64,000 nt of DNA, from contig NC_061509.1 in NCBI RefSeq assembly GCF_022539505.1, forward strand, positions 208,468,254 to 208,532,253, read 5' to 3'. The DNA is from Lolium rigidum (taxonomy: Eukaryota; Streptophyta; Magnoliopsida; Poales; Poaceae). Below, in pieces: positions 35,373-46,942 of the stretch. A program made the position numbers and the translations under genes. The notes under the pieces were generated by a model. That model saw only the letters and a list, made by a program, of their open reading frames with translations. It had not been told where the DNA came from and did no database searches. Position 1 is the first letter of the stretch. Every line of letters begins with the position of its first letter.

Positions 35373-38300
35373 GGAGCTAGCAATTCCGGCGAACCAGACC
35401 TCCATTCGTCTCGCCGTCAAGCCCGCTGTGTTCCTGGTGAGCCGTTGACCCTCCTAGTATTCGCGCCTTGCTCAATTACCTGCTGTACCGTCGCTGCGCC
35501 GTTCACCCGAGTGCGCCGCCGCGGTACCTCGTCGCCGGGCACGCTCCGATGACCAAACCGGAGCGGCGCCACCACCAAACTGTTCCCCTCGATGCACTGA
35601 GTGTCGTGGTGCTAGTAGATCATCCGCGCGAGCCCGGGATCGACGGCGATTGCCGATTTCCGCCGGCCACCGTGAGTCCCTGGACATGAACTCGATTTTG
35701 ACCCAGTCAAGCCACATGGCAGCCAACGTGGCACAGCCCCACTAGTCAGTCTCTGTGTGTAGACTAGCCCGTGTGTGTCTAGTCAATTTCTGTTTTCATT
35801 TAAAACCACATAATTACAGAAACTTTGAATTAATTTAGGAAATTCATATTAACTCAGAAAATTTCAAATGAGATATCAAAATGTTCCTAAAAATAAAATC
35901 TATCTAAGCAAAATATAATATGGAATTTTTATTTTTAATAAAAATTTAATTATTTTAAACTCATTAAATAAGCCTTTAATTCTAATTCAATAAAAATTCA
36001 ATAATTAGGAAAACTTCATAAAATAAATAAAAACCAGTAAGTAAATAAGGAAAACATTAAAATTAATTTTCCTTTACTATTAACGTATTAAATCCTTATT
36101 AGGAGGATTTTAAACCCTAATTAATAATTATCTTAATTATTAATCCATTACAAAAATAATAAAAAGCCAAATTCAATATTATTTTTATTTCTAAGTTATT
36201 AATAACTTCAACTTTATAATGAAGTTATTAATCCAATAATTATAGGGTAATTAGGAAACCCTAGTTCCATTATAAATAAAGTGATAACCTCATCATTTCA
36301 TGTGATCCCTAAAACCCTAATATCATTAGGAACCCTAGCTCCATTATTACATGTAAACCCTAAATTGCTTCTAACATAAACCTTAGGTTAGAACATGTGA
36401 TCATAATATTCTATTTTCATACATAGAATCATAATAGCAATTAAATACTTGCCATGCCACATAAAATTGTAGGAACCCTATTATCAATAGTTTAGTAGTC
36501 CATGTATGCATACCTATCCAACCTAGTTGACCAAATAAGGGCAACCAAATGCAAACCCAGCTCCTGTCCTTAAAGATATCAACTTTAATTAACCATGCTT
36601 AGCATCACACCATTATGACGAACCCTAATAGCAACCATGCCCAATATCTTACATTACCTAACCATACTCCACTAAACCCTATTAGTGTAAGATAATTATT
36701 AAACATCCTATTTAGGAAACCACCATTCCTCACTTAGTGAATCCAATAGCAAACCCTAGACAACCTCAAACCTAATTGCAATACTTCCTACTATTTAGGA
36801 AGTATGTTCTTCAAAAGTTATTCTTTTAAAGTAAATAAAGAATCATCATCAACCCTGCTCATAAGGACCTATAAACCCTAGCTAGCTATCACCAATAAGA
36901 TGAACCAATCTTCATAGCAACCTTGTATGAATAATTGCTTAGAATGCCCAGGCTTAGTTCAACCTTACAAGCCCTAGGTGTCGATGAATCCAACGCTGTT
37001 GTAATCCATACAATACATACTCCATAAACTAGATGAAACCATAGTCAACCATAGAACCCCACCAACCCAATTATCATACTTGTTCTTTATTAAAGAACAT
37101 GTTCTTCAAAAGTTATTCTTTTGAAATATATAATAAATAATCATCAACCCTGCACTATAGGACTTAAAATTGACAACTGCTATTTACTTATTATACAACT
37201 ACTAATCATTGGTGTGTATGATTGTTACTATGCATTTTACCACTTGCTTATGATTCTAAAACAACACAAACCTGAATAAGAACCTTGTTTGTGAATCACT
37301 CTAAAAATGCAACACACCCTAAACTAATCATTACCACTCACTAATCCTAAATCATCGGGGTTAGGTCACGCTTAGAGAGATTGCATCTCATACTTATGCA
37401 TTATTGCATCCTTGCCAATCTTTTAAACATCGTCCTTACCGGACGATGATGCTATTTCAGAATTTGGAGTTATTGCGTATCGAAGACCTTGCCTGCATAA
37501 TCTTGCGAGTCAAGAAAGGCAAGTTCATCACTTGCTCATGTCATTTGAGTATCTTTATCAAATTACTTGCAAAGTACTATGATTATCATTATTGCATAAA
37601 AACCAAAACCACTATTTTCATAACTATGAATATGACTATGTGGTTGGCAATGGAACCATGGATTGTGTTGATATGGTGGAGGTTCCATTGCAAGGGTTTA
37701 TATCCATCTAGGATTAAACAACAAATGTCGTCCAAGTGATTCTTGTGCCGTAATACCCGTGTTAACCATAAGATCCGGAGTGGGACGGAGTAGTCAAAAG
37801 TGTTTCCACCTCTCGTTCATCAACGGATGCGCTTTACCGTAGTACACTTGTAATCCAAGGGGGCAAGCGGTGAGGCTGGGGAGTCCTAAGTCCCCACGGT
37901 ATTGTCCGTAGTACACTTGTCGCCCGAAGGAGCAAGCGGTGAGGCTGGGGAGTCCTAAGTCCCCACGGTATTGTGGTCTATGATGGGTTGCAGCTGCCGG
38001 CGTAGGAATGTATGGTAGAGCCCTGCATTGTCGTCGTGGTCGGGGCCCATCCTTAAATGGTGTAAGTGAACCGGCGTGGACCCAGGGTCGGAATTTGCAA
38101 CAAAGGGTGGGTGTTCGAGGTAGCGGAGGAACATGATTGGCTAGACCTTATACCGGGCCTCACACCATAGGAAGTGTGGACGGGTTGCGCGCCCGGTTGG
38201 CACCAAGGTTAAGATCTCTTATGGGTAAAGCAACACACCTCTCGCAGAGTGTAAAGAACCGTGACCTGTCACTCCCCGTTCCGGGATATGGAATCGCGAA

Positions 38301-38990
38301 CGCTGCCGGAAAGGAGCTCCATGAAGTTCTAGTAAACCGGTGAAGGCTGATGGACATAGTTCTTCCGAATAAAAGCAACCTTTTGAAGAAATGGTTATGA
38401 AAACCTCGCATTGGTATTAGACTTTCCGGTCTAATGCTGTAGCTAGTGCATTAAACACCTTTTTCCTATAATGAACTTGTTGAGTACGCTCGTACTCATA
38501 CCACTCTTAAATCCCCTGCTTAGATATGGAGGCATCGAAGGAGGATCTACAGTGCAACTCGAAGGCCAAGGCGTCAACAACTACTTCAAGAGACAGGACC
38601 CCGTCGGAGGAGTCAGATACCACACCCAACAAGGATAAAACCTAGTTTAGCCATAGAAGGGAACTAGCATCCTAAACTTAGCTCCTACTTAGCTAGAATC
38701 TATTCTTAGCCTCTGTAGCTAGTTAAATACTCTACAAATAGAGTTCGTAATGGGACTAGACTACGAGTCGTTCTTCTGAAGTTTATTTGCAGTTTTACCT
38801 CATTGTAAAGTAGGAGGCTGTGATGATCTTATGTAATAGAGTAAATGTTGTAATTCTATAGACATGCCTTGGACCCGCATATGTTTCTGTTGTACCACTC
38901 TGAGCGATATAATACTAGTGGAACGGTGTTTCATTGGTGTTATATCAGACTAGCATACTACACCATGCAGTGGTATGCCGGGTCACCACA
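35373..38990 (+). repeat. X LTR, plus strand, GC island to right end
   Basis: Begins abruptly in a GC island (35373-35700) next to the inverted primer site, then follows the reverse complement of 19560-18813 and 11703-9324, ending GGTCACCACA at 38990. Identity to the minus copy is high (about 95-97% where compared by eye). It contains the uninterrupted sites of E3 and E1. 37842-37985 holds the 73-bp duplication. ORFs such as 37404-37739 and 38137-38343 are not supported as genes. Confidence 0.75.
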
Positions 38991-39493
38991 CTTGAGCATT
39001 TTTAAAATTAAAGCAAATTTTTTATTCAAGCAAATTTTAAATTTGAGCATTTTTTAAAGTCGAGCAAATTTTAAACTCGAGCATTTTTAAATTCAAGAAA
39101 ATTTCTAATTCGAGCAAATTTTAATTTTCTACAAATTTTTAGATCCAAACATGTTTGTAATTCAAACTGTTTTGGATGTGATTTTTTTCTCAACCACAAT
39201 TTTTTTAAATTTAATTTTTACTTAAATCAAATTAGCTCGAAATCAAAATCCGGTCATATTCGAAAAATAGTTGCGAAATCATTAAAGTTAGGATTAGAAC
39301 TAGGGTTTCTAGTGGGTCGGAGGATGCAACCAGCAGGCTACTGCTTCGTTGGTGTACAAATGAGGAAAACTTTCTTCTTATTGGTGCGGGAACAAGTTAA
39401 AGGGCCAGCCCACCGAGGTTTTCCTTCAGGTGATCCCTATTAACTCCCGCTAATGAGCGGAGTATAGGGAAACCCCCAATACCGAGCGCCCAT
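38991..39493. mobile_element. AT-rich element, left half
   Basis: Repeating gagcattttt/gagcaaatttt words at 38994-39130, inverted relative to similar words at about 41330-41570, suggest long imperfect terminal inverted repeats (Mutator-like or similar). The element is split by the solo LTR at 39494; the uninterrupted text would read ccgagcgcccatccatcgc. No ORF. Class uncertain. Confidence 0.4.
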
Positions 39494-41218
39494 TGATACG
39501 TCTCCGACGTATCGATAATTTCTTGTGTTCCATGCCACATTATTGATGTTATCTACATGTTTTATGCACACTTTATGTCATATTCGTGCATTTTCTGGAA
39601 CTAACCTATTAACAAGATGCCGAAGTGCCGGTCCTCGTTTTCTCGCTGTTTTTGGTTTCGTAAATCCTAGTAACGAAATATTCTCGGAATCGGACGAAAT
39701 CAACGCCAAAGATCTTAGAATCCCCGGAAGCATCCAGAACACACCGCAGAAGTCGGAGGGGGGCCACAGGCCCACCAAACTACGAGCCGGCGCGGCCGGA
39801 GGGGGCCGCGCCGCCCTATAGTCCGGCCCCCCGTCGGCCCTCCCGCGCCGCCTCTTCGCCTATATAAAGCCCCCGGATCAGAAACCCTATCACGTTCGAC
39901 GAAACCCACGAAAACCTTCCGCAGCCGCCGCCATCGCGAAGCCAAGATCCGGGGACAGAGTCTCGTTCCGGCACCCCGCCGGGAGCGGGGAAGTGCCCCT
40001 GAAGGTTTCTCCATCGACACCGCTGCCATCTCCACCGCCATCTTCATCACCGCTGCTGCTCCCATGAGGAGGGAGTAGTTCTCCATCGAGGCTCGGGGCT
40101 GTACCGGTAGCTATGTGGTTCATCTCTCTCCTATGTACTTCAATACAATAATCTCATGAGCTGCCTTACATGATTGAGATTCATATGATGATGCTTGTAA
40201 TCTAGATGTCACTATGCTAGTCAAGAGAGTTTTACTTATGTGATCTCCGGAGACTCCTTGTCCCACGTGTGTAAAGGTGACAGCGTGTGTGCACCGTGTG
40301 GGTCTCTTAGGCTATATTTCACGGAATACTTACTCACCGTTATGAATGGCGTAGTGAAGTGCTTATTTATATCTCTTTATGATTGCAATATGTTTTGTAT
40401 CACAATTTATCTATGTGCTACTCTAGTGATGTGTTATTAAAGTAGTTTATTCCTCCTGCACGGTGTAATGGTGACAGTGTGTGCATCCGTGTTAGTACAT
40501 GGCGTATGCTATGATCATGATCTCTTGTAGATTATGAAGTTAACTATTGCTATGATTGTATTGATATGATCTATTCCTCCTACTTGGCGTGAAGGTGACA
40601 AGTAGTGCATGCTATGTTAGTACTTGGTTTAGTCGTGTTGATCTTTCTTGCACTCTAAGGTTACTTAAATATGAACATTGAATTGTGGAGCTTGTTAACT
40701 CCGGCATTGAGGGTTCGTGTAATCCTACGCAATGTGTTCATCATCCAACAAGAGTGTAGAGTATGCATTTATCTATTCCGTTATGTGATCAATGTTGAGA
40801 GTGTCCACTAGTGAAAGTGTAATCCCTAGGCCTTGTTCCTAAATATCGCTATCGCTGCTTGTTTACTCGTTTTATCGCGTTACTACCGCTCGTTACTACT
40901 GCCGCGTTACTACTCGCTTGTTTACTCGTCCCGGGCAAAGCACTTTTCTCGGTGCCGTTGCTACTACTTATTCATACCACCCGTATTTCACTATCTCTTC
41001 GCCGAACTAGTGCACCTATTAGGTGTGTTGGGGACACAAGAGACTTCTTGCTTTGTGGTTGCGGTGGTTGCATGAGAGGGATATCTTTGACCTCTTCCTC
41101 CCTGAGTTCGATAAACCTTGGGTGATCCACTTAAGGGAAAACTTGCTGCTGTTCTACAAACCTCTGCTCTTGGAGGCCCAACACTGTCTACAGGAAAGGA
41201 GGGGGAACGTAGACATCA
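39494..41218 (+). mobile_element. Solo LTR of the E1 family, TSD CCCAT
   Basis: TGATACGTCTCCGACGTATC ... GTAGACATCA, flanked by CCCAT on both sides (39489-39493, 41219-41223). One LTR only: the product of recombination between two LTRs. TATA box tatataaag at 39861-39869. It is about 250 bp longer than the E1 3' LTR. Confidence 0.9.
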
Positions 41219-41950
41219 CCCATCCATCGCTTATTAGCGATGGTTTGTAGCCATTGCTCGCACGGGCTATTATGTTGGGATTGGCCATTTAGTTCGTATG
41301 AATTGTTCAATCGTTTTTTCCGTGCGTTAAGATGTTCCAGATTTTTTTAAAATGTTTAAATTTGAAAATTGCTCAGATTTGAAATTTTCTTAGATTTGAA
41401 ATGTTTTCACATTCAAAATCTTCTTAACTTTAAAATTTGCTTGAATTTAAATTTTTCTGAAATTTTCTTGCTCAAATAAATTTTTATTCAAAAACGTTTT
41501 TCCACAAAATTATTTTTTTGAAAAAAAAGGAAAAAATTGCTCAAATTTTTGGTTCAGAAAAATAAATATTTATATTTAAAAAACTTGATTTTTTGAAAAA
41601 AAATCAGTTAGTAAAAGAAGAAACAGAAAAAATAAAAAGTAGAAAAGGAAAAAAAGGAAAAGAAACAAAATCGAAAAACCAGAAAAAAACTGAAAAACGA
41701 AAAAAAACCGTGCAAATACAGAAAAACCCCGCACTAATGGGCCGCGGCTCAATTCGTCCCGTTAGCGGGCAGGGCGTATTCCCCGCCGCTAACTGGCGAT
41801 GTATAGGATTTGCCGCTTGTACCCCATTGTCTTGCGTGCGGGATTAAGACATGCACGCAGCGCCTCCTCCTATATCACTCCTATTGGGCTGGCCCAACCG
41901 TCTAGAGAGAGTTACCTGCAGTTTTTTCTACTCCCTTCAAATCATATTAG
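41219..41950. mobile_element. AT-rich element, right half
   Basis: Continues the element split by the solo LTR. Purine-rich 41590-41720 yields a lysine-rich spurious ORF. 41730-41900 is moderately GC-rich with ttagcgg-type words matching the left half (about 39455). Confidence 0.4.
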
Positions 41951-42428
41951 TCTTTACTATTAAATTGTAGTTGGGAATGGTGTCCACTTTGACATCAAAC
42001 ATTGGAGCAATCTTAACCGTTAATTGTCCATCAAATCGCTCTCAAAATAGCCCATCAAACCCACGCTGCTCCAGATGGAAAAAAAGGTTCAAAATTATTG
42101 GCTACCAATTAGATCGCCATAAACCAAGGAAACAATCACGTCCACCATTCGCCACCAATCAAGAAAATCACATCATTATTTTTGGAAAGATTAGATTACA
42201 TACACCAATCACGTCCAGTATTAAATTTCAATCGGACGTGATTTATACAGAGTTCAACCCGCAGTCCTCCATCTTGTTCCGATCTTCTACGATTTATCCA
42301 GAGTTCCAGACGCGCTGGTGACCCCGATCCCCGATCCCATCTCCCGTAGGAAGCCGCCTGATTCACGCACTGCCTGGAGCGGCCGTCCTGCCGGCGAAAT
42401 CCCATGCCCATCTGTCCGTAGCCGCGCC

Positions 42429-42830
42429 ATGCGCTCCTCCACGGCCGGCGACGACCGCGACCTCCAAGGGTTCTCCTCCGACCACCACGCTGGCCGCGCC
42501 CCTGTCTTTTGCCTCTGCGCTCCTCCACAGCTGGCGATGGCCGCTACCTCCACAGGTTCTCCTCCGAGCACGGCGCTGGCCGGCCCATAACTTTCTCTTC
42601 TGCGCTCCTCCAAGGGCGGCGGCCGCGACCTCCACGGGGTCTCTTCCGAGCGCCGCACCGGCCGACCGGCCATGCTCTCCGCCGCGACCTCCACGGGGTC
42701 TCTTCCGAGCGCCGCGCCGGCCGGCCGGCCATGCTCTCCGCCGCGACCTCTGACCTCCACTGGTCTCCTCTGAGGGCCGCAACGGCCGGACGGCCATGCT
42801 ATCCGCCGCGACCTTCACAGGACTCCACCA
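42429..42830. repeat. GC-rich minisatellite, about 6 degenerate units of 59-86 bp
   Basis: The core gcgacctccacggggtctcttccgagcgc... recurs; the last complete units are 59 bp. Open frames on both strands (for example 42287-42818 minus) result from this repetition. One related unit occurs in copy B at about 45680. Confidence 0.75.
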
Positions 42831-43267
42831 CCCGAGTGCCGATGCAACATGGTTGCTCCGTCTAGCCGTCCTGTGTTTTCTTGGCTGTTCCCTTATTTCA
42901 CTGATACATTCATCGGATCAGTTCAGGTAAGCCTACGGTTTGCAAAGTTAAATAAATACGATGTACCATGTCAGTGAATTTATTCACACTATATGAATGG
43001 TTTAGGCTATGGGTGTTCAGAAAATGAGTTGGCCTCAAGATGGCTGCCAAGCTTGTTAATTCAAGTTAGTCTTCGATGCAGAAATTATTAATCTATTTTT
43101 ATACTTGGAATCAGCCTTTAATAGTTCAACACAATTTCAGAAAAACTATATCTGGACATCTAGATACTGCTAATATCTACATGCCATGGTTAAGTAGTTC
43201 AGCGTTTCACGTTGAACAACAAACATAGTGCTACAAGTTACTGTCAATGATTCAAACAGATGAATAA

Positions 43268-43516
43268 TGTAAATTGATTGCAGGTGTTCACCATGCCTGA
43301 CACAAAATTGGTCGATAACTTGCTCGGGGTGTTGTTGTACTACCTCACCCGACGTTGAAGAGCTCCTGGTCCGAGTGCAGCAGCCAGCATTTCCCAACCA
43401 GGTTTTGGTAGTAGGTGTCGTCGAAGTCGTCAGCGGTCTGCACATCAAAACGGTGTAAGGCCGTGTTCTGAAACTGGCGTTGATGTTGATCTCGTTGCAG
43501 AAGGGGTCAGCTTCGG
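43268..43516 (-). pseudogene. Class III peroxidase gene fragment (captured)
   Basis: On the minus strand the sequence encodes CNEININASF, then DVQTADDFDDTYYQNLVGK and LLHSDQELFN, then after a frame change NNTPSKLSTNFVSGMVNTCN. This is the characteristic end of secretory plant peroxidases (FD-YYQNL, LLHSDQELF, and the F-MV-MGN-like tail). The heme-ligand and catalytic histidine regions are absent. At least one frame break lies between FNV and YNN. It lies in Helitron copy A in reverse orientation; such elements often carry host gene fragments. Not functional as a peroxidase. Confidence 0.75.
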
Positions 43517-44517
43517 CTAAAGATTTTGTAGTTTCACCACAACAAATCGAGTTTATTTTGCTGAAGATTTTGTAGTCTCACCACAACTAAATGAGTCGTT
43601 GAACTGTCTGAACTCTGAATCTGAACTCTGAAGTTCCTTGTTCATCGTTGATGACCGGTAACAAGTACTACCAACGACGAACTCGTTCTACCAGCAGTTC
43701 ATGTAGCACGCACTCAATATGAGTTATTGGATGGTCAAAAACATCAACATGGCTTTGTTCCTCGATGCTAGGTTATTTATGTTGGTAGAGAAGTCAAACT
43801 TCATAGACCATTCAACAATTATTTTCAGATTATAAATGTCGATTGTTGTTTTGTTGTTCTATACAAGTGCTTTAGTAGTTGCAAGAAATCAATAAGATAT
43901 AGGTGAGTCAAATATTAAGAGGGAGTGGATCATGAAGAAACTAGCTGTCTCAAGATGCATCGATGACATTTGTACGACAATGCAAGGAATAGATAATTTA
44001 TTAGGAAGGAGAAGATTAGTGAAGATTGTGCTAGCATCGTGTCAAATTTAGACAAAAAATAGTGTTGAACCATGTATGTTAACCATGTGTGCATATTGCC
44101 GATGTATTATTTTTTTATTTTTTATGTTACTGTGTATACTATTAAATAGAATAGTATTATTTTATATTTTTTATGTTACTGTGTATACTATTGAAAAACT
44201 GCGTTGCTCTGAATAGAATAGAAACTTACGTTTTTTTGGTATCAAACCAATCCCCCAACAATCAAGGAAACAGATTTCTCCATCCATCACGTCCAGCAAT
44301 TATGGAAACAAATATGTCCAGAAGGAAACAATCACCTCCTGATACCAAACAATTAAGGAAATAAATATGTCCAGAATTAAACAATCACGTCCTGGTACCA
44401 AGCATTAACGTTCCACCCAGCTGCAATCGCTCTCTCTCCACAATTCTTGCAGCCAAGAATCGACATTCACGTTACATTCTCAGCTGCATTCGTCCCATGT
44501 GCTAGATTATCTACTGA

Positions 44518-44632
44518 GATGAAAGAAGAATACCTAAATAAGCAGCGGATAGCCCGGCAACAAAAAAAGGCTGCAACTCTACCAATTGGTAAAATTGAGG
44601 AGCATGGTAAGAAACATACAGAGACCGATTGA
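44518..44632 (+). pseudogene. Possible fragment of a Helitron-associated protein N-terminus
   Basis: The frame EMKEEYLNKQRIARQQKKAA resembles the basic N-terminal repeats (EE-...-RRRE-Y--KK) of plant Helitron Rep/helicase-like proteins. It is short, without Rep or helicase motifs. A plausible splice acceptor and donor context exists but I cannot verify it. Confidence 0.3.
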
Positions 44633-45299
44633 ATTATATTTAAATGAATTTTCATATTTCAATATGTAGAGTTTTTATTTGATAATATGTTTCACCTTTG
44701 TGGATCATGAGCGCGGCCAAAACAGATATTGCCGATGCTCCGAAAAAGAACTCACCGCCATAGGCTCGGATGCGATGTTAGTAGAAGAGACAGAAAAGTC
44801 ACCGACTACTAAACAGCCGAATGAGGTGATTGTGTTTTTTTCTACGCATGTTTCCATATGCCAATGTTTAAGTTTTAGTATGTTCCAATAAACTTTGCAC
44901 ATAAAGGTTCCACTTTCGCAGGTAATGAACAATATAGGTATGGATGTCGTCAATGTTCCAGAACAAACTACCATCATAGAGCCCCACACGATGTTGTTGG
45001 AAGAGATTTCATGGGCTTTTTACACAGTCAAAGGAGGTGCATTTACACACAATCCATTCACGGCATAAAATCACTTCACACAAATTGGTAAATATATTCA
45101 CTTACCCAACGGTGTCACATTATGTATCTTTACTATTAAATTGGAGTTGGTCGTTTGACACTCAACGTGTTTGATGGTCGTCATTGAAAACATCTGAGCC
45201 GTACAATATCCCACGTCCAAAATTCACCGTCCGATCAATCCCGCGAACCGTAATCACAGCTAAATTGCCACCGCAGCTGACCACCAAAATCTCTTTTTC

Positions 45300-45860
45300 C
45301 TCCTATCTCTCAGCGTCGCAGGTAGTCTCTTGTTTGCTCGCCTAGGGTTTCCTCCTGAAAATGAATCGCCGCCGCGTCGCCACCCAGCGCCGTCCCCGAG
45401 CCACCGCCACTGCACCACCCGTTCCTCCCGCCCGACTGGAAATCGCGCTGAGAAGGGATATGACATGCCGAGCGGGGTGAGTTCTTCGCGCGCCGCCCCT
45501 ACCGGCCATGTAGGCGGCGGGGTGGATCTTTGACGAGAGGAGCACCTGCGGCCAAATCATCCTTCCCCAAGCACGACTAAATCGCGCGCGGCCCCCTGCG
45601 GGAGATCACTACCTCCTACGGCCGTTCTCGCGTACCGCTCGGTTGCCCCGGACATCCCCGCGCCTCCACGTCCGGACATGCTCGTGACTACAACCTCCAC
45701 GGGATCTCCGTCGAGCGCTGCCCTGACATGGCTACTCTGGACAAATAATCCGCACGCCCCGTCAGCCTGGCCTACTGCCCAGGGATGCTCCTCACGCACA
45801 GATTGGGCCATTTGCTGTCGGACTCCCTTTCTCCAGGTCTGAGGTCTATTGTCGTCCAGT
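45300..45860 (+). other. GC-rich first-exon-like region in Helitron B
   Basis: ctagggtttcctcctgaaaatgaatcgccgccg looks like a plant leader and start codon (ATG 45360), giving an Arg/Pro/Ala-rich frame that stops at about 45480. Several overlapping ORFs on both strands; no recognised protein. Possibly a captured first exon. Confidence 0.3.
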
Positions 45861-46121
45861 CCATGCTACAGCACTACATGTCCATCCATCCTGGTGTGCT
45901 CCACCAAGGTCGGCTTTCCATTGCATGATTCTGTGAGATCTTCAAGTTTCTATAGAGATTTTTGTTGATATGTGAGATGCAAGATTTGGTACAAATTATG
46001 CTGAAGATTTTTAGTATGGTTGTGCAGTACGCTAAGTATAGCTTAATTACTAAACAGCGCTGCACTAATCAAATCTTCTGTCATATATGCTTTTCTATTG
46101 ATCTTTGATCTTTGTATTCAG

Positions 46122-46584
46122 GTGGATGGGAATAGTTCAAGGGCCTGATGCCCTGATGGCTTAGTGGATTCTGTATTTAGTGCTCAACGTGAAGCAGCAG
46201 CATCATTTGGCACAAACACACTCTTGATTGAGAAGTAAATTACTCAACCAAGGCACATAGAAGTCCAGGTAACATTGTGATATCAGGCCTTCAACAATGC
46301 TTCTCTCAATCTGCATAGATCCCCCGTTGTTTAATGTGGCACTACTTCAATCTGTGAAGGTATTTGATGTTAAACATGGAAATGCTATTCACCTTTATGA
46401 GAAAGACTGCAGTTTAACAAAAATCATTAGAAAAATATCGAGGAAGCACTGGCTGAAGGCTTACTTAACTGTCAATTCCTTGGATATTTTCTCCGAACGA
46501 AATAACATTTTTTTTACACTGCAGCCAAATATGTTGACAGAGCTTTGGACTCATATTGGTGAAGTTGCTATGTCTGTTCCGAAG
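46122..46584 (+). pseudogene. MCCA: Methylcrotonyl-CoA carboxylase alpha subunit fragment, three exon pieces
   Basis: Exon-like 46122-46268, after tgtattcag and before gtaaca, encodes GIVQGPD then DSVFSAQREAAASFGTNTLL and TQPRHIEVQ, matching the biotin carboxylase domain of plant MCCA (SAQREAAASFG, EKYITQPRHIE). Piece 46360-46458 encodes HGNAIHLYEKDCSL; piece 46525-46584, after ttttacactgcag, encodes THIGEVAMS. It has an in-frame TAA at 46236 in place of the Tyr codon and at least one indel near 46150. Introns are retained, so it was captured as genomic DNA. The enzyme is a mitochondrial leucine-degradation carboxylase; this fragment lacks the ATP-grasp start, the biotinyl domain and most of the gene. 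Confidence 0.8.
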
Positions 46585-46942
46585 GTGACATACTTGATAC
46601 TGTTTCACAATATTTGCATGTTGTGATTTAAGAAATTGATATGATGTTCTTATGTTTTTTTATCTCACTACATTGCGTTGAGCTATTTGTTTGTTCCCTA
46701 CACATAAGTAGCAAATTATTCCATATATTTAGTGTATTTCAAGATTTTGATTTACTAATTGCTTGTTTATAAAGTTGGGTTCATTCACTATTTCTATACT
46801 ATTATATATGAGTTGGTGATGGTGATACAGGCGTCGCACTTTGGGGTCGTCATTGGAACCATCTGAAACGTTTATTCTTCCGCGGCTAAAAACAACAGTA
46901 CGATCTCGTGTTCTCCTCCGGGCGTGTCAAATTACCCACCAA

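Larger units (their letters stand above)
41951..45126 (+). mobile_element. Helitron-like DNA, copy A (5' terminus seen, no own 3' end)
   Basis: Starts TCTTTACTATTAAATTG like copy B at 45127. Both share, further in, the word cctccacgggRtctc(c/t) (42640 region and 45690). No CTAG hairpin terminus is visible before copy B begins. It contains a GC-rich minisatellite, an antisense peroxidase fragment, and a frame at 44518-44632. Without a 3' end it could be truncated by copy B or be the first unit of a tandem Helitron. Confidence 0.5.

Noticed and set aside
41593..41847. Lysine-rich ORF
   Set aside because: Translation of an A-rich low-complexity stretch of the AT-rich element.
42287..42818. Long minus-strand ORFs of 150 codons
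   Set aside because: Generated by the GC-rich minisatellite; repetitive Arg/Gly/Ala composition and open frames on both strands.
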